Source of the DNA: Planctomycetota bacterium
GTDB taxonomy: Bacteria > Planctomycetota > B15-G4 > SIAN01
DNA length: 64,000 bases
Direction: 5' to 3'
Assembly (NCBI GenBank): GCA_028289345.1
Contig: JANQQL010000033.1
Coordinates: 434,001-498,000, forward strand
In this document: positions 16,769-23,739 of the stretch, piece by piece
Layout: the number at the start of each line of letters is the position of its first letter
Position numbering within the stretch: position 1 is the first letter of the stretch
Notes under the pieces: generated by a model
Told to the model about the DNA's origin: nothing
What the model saw: only the letters and a program-made list of their open reading frames with translations
Database searches by the model: none
Position numbers and translations under genes: made by a program

Positions 16769-17830
16769 ATGACCAGTCCATGGGTCCGGCGAATCGGAAG
16801 GACCGTTTTGTTGGCGTGTGCTTCCGGCGAAAGCCTTGCCACGGCGGCGCAGGATACGGAGCTCACGCTCGAGACGCCCGAGGAATGGAAACAGTGGATC
16901 GGCGAGGGCGTCGGACTGGACCGCTTGGTCACCCTGACTCGCGACTTGAGCGCCACCTCGGAGTTCTTCACCAACGAGCTTGGATTTCACGTCATCCCCG
17001 GCCAGGTTTTCGATGATGGCTTTGCCGTCAACTACATCTATTTCCATCGACGGCCGCTGTTCGAAATCCAGTCGATCTACAACAAGCAGCTGGCGCAGGA
17101 GAAATGGGGTGACGTCGAAGTTCGATTTCTCGAGAAGCACCAAGGGGGGTTCCAAGTCGGAATCGGCGTTTCCGACATTCCCGAAGCTAGACGCCGCGTC
17201 CGGCAACTCAATCTTCCCGAACAAGGTTCGCTGGGCTCCCCAGCCCAGACTGGTTTTGAGGGGACCCAAGCCCCGTACGAAAACAAATCGGCCGTGCTTC
17301 TGGCGCAAGACCAGCGTGAGCCTTACCAGTACGTCGCGCCGCTTTACTTCACCAACTACACCGACGTGGCCCGGAAGGATGGCCGAGAGCGGCGGCCAGA
17401 AGACATCCACCCGGCATTGCGTCACACCCACCCCAACACGGCCACCCAGATCATGGCGGTGTACATGGCGGTCGACGACCTCGACAAAGCCCTCTCCGCC
17501 TATCGAAGTCTCGGATTCACCCGTGCGGCTCTTGGTGAGCACGAGCAATGGGGGGCGCGTATGGCGAGACTTCCTGCCTTGAGCGCCGACCTCCTCCTCC
17601 TCGAAGCGACGCAACCCGATGGGATCGTCGGCAACTTCCTCCGCGGGCGGGGCCAGGCCGTCGCGGCAATGGGAGTCCGCATCGGCGTTCAGGACTTGGC
17701 GCTTGCCCAGAGTGTGATCGAGCACAACACGGGACGATCGATGACTCGTTATGAGATTCGAAATCGACCGGGCTTCTTCGTCCCTCCCGAACTCACCAGT
17801 GACGTCTTCGTTGAATTCGTCCAGGAGTAA
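16769..17830 (+). CDS. VOC (glyoxalase/dioxygenase-fold) family protein, likely exported
   Basis: A 353-residue protein with a short arginine-rich, hydrophobic N-terminus (MTSPWVRRIGRTVLLAC) that may be a signal peptide. Two VOC-like modules follow. The first has LVTLTRDLSATSEFFTNELGF and the second VYMAVDDLDKALSAYRSLGF, each followed by the beta strands of the vicinal-oxygen-chelate fold. Such proteins bind metal and act as lyases, dioxygenases or resistance proteins; substrate and metal cannot be read here. It is a single gene flanked by gaps. Confidence 0.65.
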   Translation: MTSPWVRRIGRTVLLACASGESLATAAQDTELTLETPEEWKQWIGEGVGLDRLVTLTRDLSATSEFFTNELGFHVIPGQVFDDGFAVNYIYFHRRPLFEIQSIYNKQLAQEKWGDVEVRFLEKHQGGFQVGIGVSDIPEARRRVRQLNLPEQGSLGSPAQTGFEGTQAPYENKSAVLLAQDQREPYQYVAPLYFTNYTDVARKDGRERRPEDIHPALRHTHPNTATQIMAVYMAVDDLDKALSAYRSLGFTRAALGEHEQWGARMARLPALSADLLLLEATQPDGIVGNFLRGRGQAVAAMGVRIGVQDLALAQSVIEHNTGRSMTRYEIRNRPGFFVPPELTSDVFVEFVQE

Positions 17831-17920
17831 CCAAACCGCCACCGGCAACTCCGCCCAACCGCTTGTGGCAGCCCTCGGAATGGCTCCCCCAGGCCCCCGC
17901 TGGCAGCGTCCCTTTCGCGA

Positions 17921-18973
17921 TCAGTTCGCCGCTTCGCGGAGTCTCCAGGTCAGCGTCTCGCCCGCATGGAAAGGAACCACGGTCTGACCGGCCTGACAGA
18001 TGCTCTCGGGAACGGTTTGTTGCGCACGCTCGAGAGTCATCGTTCCTTCGTTCAAAGGAAGTCCGTAGAAGCGGGGACCGTGTTCGCTGGCGAAGGCTTC
18101 CAGACGCTCGAGGTGACCTTCCTCCTCGAACACCTGGGCATAACTCTCCAGTGCCACGGGCGCGCTGTAGATTCCGGCGCAACCGCAGGCACTTTCTTTG
18201 GCGGTCTGGGGATGGGGGGCCGAGTCGGTTCCGAGGAAGAACTTCGGATTGCCGGAAACCGCGGCTCGCCGCAGCGCGTGAAGGTGCTCGCGACGCTTGG
18301 CCACCGGCAGGCAGTAGGCGTGGGGACGCAACCCGCCATCGAACAGCGCGTTGCGATCGATGTGGAGGTGATGCGCCGTGATCGTCGCGGCGACGTTGTC
18401 CGGAGCCGCAGTGACGAAGTCCACGGCGGCCTCGGTCGTGATGTGTTCCAAGACCACCTTGAGTTCTGGGAACCGATCCACGAGAGGCCGAAGAACCGAC
18501 TCGAGAAACACCGCCTCCCGATCAAAGACGTCCACTCCTCCGTGAACCACCTCGCCATGCACAAGAAGCGGCATACCGATCGACTGCATGCGCTCGAGGA
18601 CCGGATGAATGTTGCGAACATCGGTCACTCCCGCCGCCGAGTTCGTGGTTGCCCCGGCCGGGTAGAGCTTGCAAGCCGTGAAGGTGCCGTCCTCGAATCC
18701 CGCGGCGACTTCGTCCGCGTCGATGGTGTCGGTGAGGTAAGCGGTGAGGAGCGGAGTGAATTCAAACTCCGCTGGGCAGGCCGCAAGGATCCGCTCCCGG
18801 TACTCGACCGCCGCGGTCCGGGTGGTCACGGGAGGGACCAGGTTCGGCATCACAATCGCCCGTGAAAACTGGCGGGCCGTCGCCGCGACCGCCAGCTCCA
18901 ACATGGCTCCGTCACGCAGATGAACGTGCCAGTCGTCGGGTCGACGGAGCGTCAAAAGGCGGGGGTCGGTCAT
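17921..18973 (-). CDS. pyrC: Dihydroorotase (class II)
   Basis: A 350-residue amidohydrolase that cyclises carbamoyl-aspartate to dihydroorotate in pyrimidine synthesis. The metal site is complete: H16 and H18 in WHVHLRDG, the carbamylated lysine K102 in TACKLYPAGATTNS, histidines in LLVHGE and VLEHITT, and the aspartate in LGTDSAPHP. Length and motif order match class II (E. coli PyrC type) rather than the longer class I enzymes. It is monocistronic, on the minus strand, next to the glycan-related pair. Confidence 0.96.
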   Translation of the reverse strand: MTDPRLLTLRRPDDWHVHLRDGAMLELAVAATARQFSRAIVMPNLVPPVTTRTAAVEYRERILAACPAEFEFTPLLTAYLTDTIDADEVAAGFEDGTFTACKLYPAGATTNSAAGVTDVRNIHPVLERMQSIGMPLLVHGEVVHGGVDVFDREAVFLESVLRPLVDRFPELKVVLEHITTEAAVDFVTAAPDNVAATITAHHLHIDRNALFDGGLRPHAYCLPVAKRREHLHALRRAAVSGNPKFFLGTDSAPHPQTAKESACGCAGIYSAPVALESYAQVFEEEGHLERLEAFASEHGPRFYGLPLNEGTMTLERAQQTVPESICQAGQTVVPFHAGETLTWRLREAAN

Positions 18974-19199
18974 TGTCGCGGAAGCCTGCCCGCCCGGTTG
19001 GCGCTGCCCGATTGCAAACGCGTCACAGACGGATTTAGAGCCCGCAGCATACGAGAAGACTCTCGCCGATCGTCCTCGGGGAATCTGAAGTCAGTAAGGT
19101 CAAAGGGGAAGTCGACCGAGTCGGCGCGATCGACCGAGGTTCCTCCGGATGGCCTCCGCGGCGCTCAAGGTCCGCCAACTCCGACTCCGCAGCTCGGAC

Positions 19200-20774
19200 T
19201 CAGCAAGACCCCGCCATCAGGAACTGATCCAAGAAACGATCCTCCGCGTCGCATCCAAGAGAGAAGGCGCCCAGGTCGGGGGATGGGAGAATGTCTTCCC
19301 GTCCCCGAAGGAACTCGCAGACGCGGTCCAGGGTCGGATCTTTCCCCGGCATGATTTCGGCGGCGGTCGAGTAGCGAAGCTCCGCGTGGTGCTGGGGCTC
19401 TTCCCGGACCAAATCGAAAGGGATCGCGAACTGATCGAAGTAGTGGTACGCCCAGCGAAGGGCGAGTCTCGCGGTTTCTCGGGACGGCGGAGCTCCCAGA
19501 GCGTGGTCCAAGGCCTGCTCGAAGTCTTCCGGTCGCTCCACTTGCGTGGTGCAACCGGTGTGGGAGTAGGTTCCTTGGGCTACGGCAACCACCGGCTTCC
19601 CCGTCACGGCCATCTCCAGACCAAGGGTGGTCGCATACACGATGCCGGCGCAAGAAAGGTCCGCCAAAGTGTAGGAGCTGACCGGATCCTTCGGCATGAC
19701 CACGCGAACGTTCTCTGGGGCAGACTCGCGCATGGTTCGGGCGTGCTCGAGCTGTTGGTGGTTGGTTCCCAGTGAGTTGACGTTGGGGTGCACCCGAATC
19801 ACGAACTGATACTCCGGGCGCCGTCGAGCGTAGTCGAGGACCGCGGGGAGGAACTGGCGGGAGTCGGGAAACGCGCCCGCGGTTCTGTCGGGGAATGCGG
19901 CGGTTTCGTCTTCGGACGAACCAAAGACTCCGACGATCGGACGATCATCCAGGTCGAGCTTCCGGCACACTTCTTCCCGGGCCTGGGGAGGTGGGCTGAA
20001 ACACATCCAGGAATAGCCCTTGCCATCTCGGCGATCTTGCAACACTCCCTGGATGTGTTGCACCTGATCCTCTTGAAGAGGCACGTCCTTCCATCGACTC
20101 CAACGCTCTCGGTTGCTCTCCAGCTCGTGCATCCGGGAGTTCTCGGTGAAGCGAATCGTGTTCTTGCGAAGCCCGCGTTCGTGGGTCACGAAGCGAATGC
20201 CTCGCTGTTTGCAGAGTTCGATCGCGATCCAGTGGGGATAGAAGCGGCCATTCAGTGTCACCATGGTGTCTGGCTGAAAATCATCCAAGAGGACCCGCAA
20301 CCCCTCGGCGGCGATCACCGCGGCTTTCAGGTGCCCCCGCAACAGCATCTCGATCACCGGATCGTCCACATTCAGACGACTCGAGCGGTAGTGGAAACCC
20401 GCGGAACTCGCGGTCCACGCCGCGACCGGCAGCCCTTTCCAATGAGCTTGCAGCAAGCTTGCGGTCGCCACGTCTCGGGCGAATTCCTCCGCGATCCGTG
20501 GCACTTCCGGTGGCACGTAGCGTCCCAGCCACTCGTAGTTCACTCGGAGGGCGTGGAACTGATCCGCGACGTCCCGCTGGCAGCTGTTGCACGACATGCC
20601 ATCGCGAGGGTTGACTCCGGCGCGAAACACGTCGCAGACCGGAAACTGGGCGTCGCACAAGACGAACTTCAAGGACTCGCCACGCAGAGCAAGCCCATGG
20701 GCCCAGGTGCATTCCAACGCCGTGTGGTACGCCCACTTGGCGTAGGGCGAGAAGAACAGGATTCGCTCGGTCAT
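19200..20774 (-). CDS. Capsule-polysaccharide-type glycosyltransferase (GT-B, KpsS/KpsC-like)
   Basis: A 524-residue cytosolic protein. The C-terminal half matches the capsule polysaccharide biosynthesis fold: YQFVIRVHPNVNS, VRVVMPKDPVSSYTLADL and AGIVYATTLGLEMAVTGKPV, the donor-sugar-binding end of a GT-B enzyme. An NGRFYPHW...CKQRGIRFVTHERG segment in the middle is typical of the acceptor domain. A GMSCNSCQRD cysteine pair near the N-terminus may bind metal. The ATG at 20774 overlaps the stop codon of the upstream radical SAM gene (ATGA), so the two are co-translated and probably act on one glycan. Confidence 0.7.
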   Translation of the reverse strand: MTERILFFSPYAKWAYHTALECTWAHGLALRGESLKFVLCDAQFPVCDVFRAGVNPRDGMSCNSCQRDVADQFHALRVNYEWLGRYVPPEVPRIAEEFARDVATASLLQAHWKGLPVAAWTASSAGFHYRSSRLNVDDPVIEMLLRGHLKAAVIAAEGLRVLLDDFQPDTMVTLNGRFYPHWIAIELCKQRGIRFVTHERGLRKNTIRFTENSRMHELESNRERWSRWKDVPLQEDQVQHIQGVLQDRRDGKGYSWMCFSPPPQAREEVCRKLDLDDRPIVGVFGSSEDETAAFPDRTAGAFPDSRQFLPAVLDYARRRPEYQFVIRVHPNVNSLGTNHQQLEHARTMRESAPENVRVVMPKDPVSSYTLADLSCAGIVYATTLGLEMAVTGKPVVAVAQGTYSHTGCTTQVERPEDFEQALDHALGAPPSRETARLALRWAYHYFDQFAIPFDLVREEPQHHAELRYSTAAEIMPGKDPTLDRVCEFLRGREDILPSPDLGAFSLGCDAEDRFLDQFLMAGSC

Positions 20775-22378
20775 GAGGCGGCGCTGCTCCCGGCGAGTTG
20801 CGCAACCACTTTCTCGTACCCCAGGTCCCAGGGCGTCCCCGCCCAATCTGGACATTCCTCGCAAGCACATCCCGACGCGAATCGATCGTTCAAGTGTTGC
20901 ATGCGACTGCGCCAATAGAAGTCGCTATGCCACTGATCTTGCAGGCTCGATTCCAAGACCGAGCGATGGGTGGTGCGCTGCTCCCAGTCGATCGGGCAAT
21001 ACTTCAAGACTCCGCGGTGGTTGACCACCACTCGGCGGAACAGATGGGCACAGGGCCACCGTTTGTCCCAACCCGGCCAGAGGCTTTCGGAAGGATCGTT
21101 CAGACCAACGTTGGAGATCATCTCCCGGATCAGGACTTTGTCGACTCGCGGTGCCCAGAAGTCCCGAAACTCCTCAACTTCGTCGACGTTGTCCGCCTGC
21201 TTCACGAAGCTGACCATGACTTTGATCGGAAGTCGTTCCTGGTCTCGAATCTTCAAGAACCGCAGCACGTTCTCCTGAGTACGCGCGAAGTTCAACCCGA
21301 CCCGGATCCGCCGAAAAGTCTCCGGCCGAATGGCGTCAAGAGAGAAGTCGACGATGGCCACGCCGGAGTGGGCCAGGCGCTCGGCTCGTTGTTCGTTGAG
21401 CAGCGAGCCATTGGTGGTCAGTCCCGCCGGCCCCACGCCTTTTTCCTTGGCATACTCCAGCATGGAGAACAGGTGGGGGTGCACGAGCGGCTCGCCGTCC
21501 GCGGTGATTCGAACGAACTGGAGTTCTCTTCCTTGACACTCGTCGACTACACGTTGGAACGCTTGCAAGGTGAGATGATCGGTGTCCGCCAAGAACTCGG
21601 GGCGCTTGCCTTCAGCGGTCGTCAGCGATTGCGGGCAGTGCACACAGCGAGCATTGCAGACGTTGGTGACGTCAAACATCACGTAGGTCGGAAACTCGGC
21701 GCAGGCCGCCGACTCGAACCCGTACGCGGCCGGCATGCCGCGCTCATCGCGGCGCGGGGCCACGGGTGACGGCCGATAGCGCCAATCCTCGCCCTGGCAC
21801 TTCGCAAAATTCAGGAACCCCGACAGATCCCAAGACTCGGGCCGCGCTCCCGTTGCCAGGGCTCGGCGCAGGCCCGCGTGGTCGCGAGCATCGAGCAAAC
21901 TGTCTGCGAACTCCACCCGATGCTCGACGTCGTAGCAAAACTTGAAACTCGGCGGATGGTCGAGGATCTCTTGGAGAAAATCGAACGGCGAACGAGCATC
22001 CGACTGGCGAAACGACCGCACCGAGACGGCACGAACACCAACACCGACGGGAAGTCGGCAATGCTCCCACTGAGTGAAGTAGTCATGCCGTTCCGGTTCG
22101 AATTGCCACAAGCCACGCTGCACGAGCCGAGGATCCAGGAACCACTGATCCGGTCCGACCAGCACCAAGGTCTCGGCGCCGACTCCCTGACATTTTTGCA
22201 GCAGAGACTCACGCGAGTCCACCGTCGGGGCATGGTCGCTCGAGCTTCCCCAAGCAACGAGGGGAGCTTCCAGCTGGGCCAGCCGCTGCGAAAAGCCAGC
22301 GATGCGCGCCACTTCTTCGGAGGTGGCGTCGACGCGAGCGCGAGAGTCGAGAAGGATGAGCATTTTGTTCCGGGTCAT
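20771..22378 (-). CDS. Radical SAM/SPASM protein with N-terminal domain of unknown function
   Basis: A 535-residue protein. Residues 230-430 are a radical SAM domain with the [4Fe-4S] signature CNARCVHC (C241, C245, C248), ITADGEPLVHPHL and LTTNGSLLN. A SPASM-type C-terminus (LKYCPIDWE, then CACEECPDW) would bind a second cluster. The N-terminal 200 residues form a separate domain that I do not recognise, possibly nucleotidyltransferase-like (VLVGPDQWFLDPRL). It is coupled by ATGA overlap to the downstream glycosyltransferase, so it may modify a sugar or a carrier for surface-glycan synthesis; that role is inferred. The ATG at 22378 has GAGG upstream; an in-frame ATG at 22363 is an alternative. 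Confidence 0.75.
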   Translation of the reverse strand: MTRNKMLILLDSRARVDATSEEVARIAGFSQRLAQLEAPLVAWGSSSDHAPTVDSRESLLQKCQGVGAETLVLVGPDQWFLDPRLVQRGLWQFEPERHDYFTQWEHCRLPVGVGVRAVSVRSFRQSDARSPFDFLQEILDHPPSFKFCYDVEHRVEFADSLLDARDHAGLRRALATGARPESWDLSGFLNFAKCQGEDWRYRPSPVAPRRDERGMPAAYGFESAACAEFPTYVMFDVTNVCNARCVHCPQSLTTAEGKRPEFLADTDHLTLQAFQRVVDECQGRELQFVRITADGEPLVHPHLFSMLEYAKEKGVGPAGLTTNGSLLNEQRAERLAHSGVAIVDFSLDAIRPETFRRIRVGLNFARTQENVLRFLKIRDQERLPIKVMVSFVKQADNVDEVEEFRDFWAPRVDKVLIREMISNVGLNDPSESLWPGWDKRWPCAHLFRRVVVNHRGVLKYCPIDWEQRTTHRSVLESSLQDQWHSDFYWRSRMQHLNDRFASGCACEECPDWAGTPWDLGYEKVVAQLAGSSAAS

Positions 22379-23379
22379 GTTTGCCTCATCGACGGCCCGC
22401 GCGCCCGCCTTGAGAGGATCGCCGAGAGCGAATCCCCGATGACGCTTTTGTCACCAGCCCTCGAGGGATAACCCGTAGAAAAGGCGCGTTGCTTGGATCC
22501 ACCTTTGCACAAGATGACGGCGCGTGAAACATGCGAGATCCGTCGCATCCAAAGGATGACCTGGAGACTGATCGAGGTCGTTGCGACACGCAATGAGCGG
22601 GAAGGGGTTTCGGCGAACTCACCGGAACGCTTGTCTGCGGCTTGCCCGATCGCAGGAGCCCCCTCGACTGATTGCCGACGATCGATGGTGGCTGACGAAC
22701 GACTTGGCCGGTCCGGAGCGAATCCGAGGACGTCGCGCCGTGCGACGACGTCGGACCTTCGTTCACCCTTACTGTCGAGGGGAGTTCTGGCAGTTCTTCG
22801 GCGAGGTCGGGTCCCTCAAAGAGCTTTCGTGAAGCCGTTGACTCGGGGGAGTCCGGGCCGACAGAGGATCCTTGGAAGCGGTGACCTGGTCAGCGGTCGC
22901 TGTTCGTTCGCGCTTCCCCGGAAGGCGTTCGGGCGGTCATCTCCTGGGAGGATTTTGAAGTGCACAAACTCCGGGTTCTCGATACCCTCGGCGCCCGAGG
23001 CCAGGATTCCCCCGTGGTTTCGGCCTCGTCTCGCACTTCGCTCGCGAGAAACCGGGAGAGCTGGGCCGTAGGAAGACACACCGGGCTGTCAGTGGAGTCG
23101 AGCTGTTCGTTGACCCGCTGTTCAAGGATCCGGGTGGAAGCGATCTGGTTCCCCCTTCCGCAAGTGAGGGCGAGAGAAGCCAGTATTTCTGACCGACGTT
23201 GTTCCAGAGCGAAGCGCTCGCCGACCGGCGACGCATCCCAAGACACGAGTTCTTTCCATCGATTGTTGTTCTCCAGGGCCAGGCAGTTCGAACAACATTG
23301 GATGGAAGATCTGACTGTCAAGGGTCACTTCAGGAGCTTGTGGGTCAGAAGAAAGATTCAAAGCAAAAGGAGTGCAGCA
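22379..23379. other. One-kilobase stretch with little recognisable coding
   Basis: About 1 kb between the radical SAM gene and the cold-shock gene. One small open frame at 22593-22832 may be real (listed separately). Near the cold-shock gene, a 7-bp inverted repeat, GTTGTTC (23265-23271) and GAACAAC (23290-23296), lies in the probable leader or promoter region. The last 100 bp are less GC-rich than their surroundings, as expected for a cold-shock 5' leader. No other feature was seen. Confidence 0.4.
22593..22832 (+). CDS. Possible small basic protein, uncertain
   Basis: A 79-residue open frame with a composition that looks protein-like (LIADDRWWLTNDL, RTFVHPYCRGEFWQFFGE), strongly basic in the middle and with no signal peptide. 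There is no good ribosome-binding site at the ATG; GAGG lies about 15 bp upstream. I know of no family. It is listed because it is the only plausible gene in an otherwise empty kilobase, but it could be chance. Confidence 0.25.
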   Translation: MSGKGFRRTHRNACLRLARSQEPPRLIADDRWWLTNDLAGPERIRGRRAVRRRRTFVHPYCRGEFWQFFGEVGSLKELS

Positions 23380-23592
23380 TTGCGTACCAACGGAACTGTG
23401 AAGTGGTTCAATGAGGAAAAGGGCTTCGGGTTCATCGTTCCAGAATCCGGAGGCGGGGACTGCTTCGTGCACCACAGTGCGATTGAAGGAGAGGGTTTCA
23501 AAACCCTGCGAGAAGGAGAAAAGGTGGAGTTCGAAATCGTCGACGGTCAGAAGGGGCCGGCGGCGGACAAAGTCGTCCGACTCGACGCCTGA
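23380..23592 (+). CDS. Cold-shock domain protein (TTG start)
   Basis: A 70-residue single-domain cold-shock protein. It has the RNP1 motif GFGFIVPE and the RNP2 segment DCFVHHSAI that bind single-stranded RNA or DNA, plus the N-terminal NGTVKWFNEEKG strand. It probably acts as an RNA chaperone. No ATG fits the family's N-terminus. The TTG at 23380, 7 bp after AAAAGGAG, gives exactly the expected protein, so I take TTG as the start. A strong hairpin terminator follows at 23618. Monocistronic. Confidence 0.93.
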   Translation: MRTNGTVKWFNEEKGFGFIVPESGGGDCFVHHSAIEGEGFKTLREGEKVEFEIVDGQKGPAADKVVRLDA

Positions 23593-23617
23593 TCTTCGCG
23601 ACAACTGAATACTCTTC

Positions 23618-23651
23618 CGAGGCTGTCCGGTGAACCCGGACAGCCTCGTTT
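23618..23651 (+). terminator. Intrinsic terminator of the cold-shock gene
   Basis: A perfect 13-bp stem, CGAGGCTGTCCGG (23618-23630) with CCGGACAGCCTCG (23636-23648), closes a 5-nt loop and is followed by TTT. It begins 25 bp after the cold-shock stop codon. The U-tract is short, but the stem is long and GC-rich. It may also help separate the convergent MFS/spermidine-synthase gene. Confidence 0.8.
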
Positions 23652-23739
23652 CGTGAACATCCTCAGGATCGACGCCGCGTCACGAACGAGTCCATCAGTG
23701 ACCGAACACTTCGCGGGGTCATCCGTGCGTTCCGGTGCA

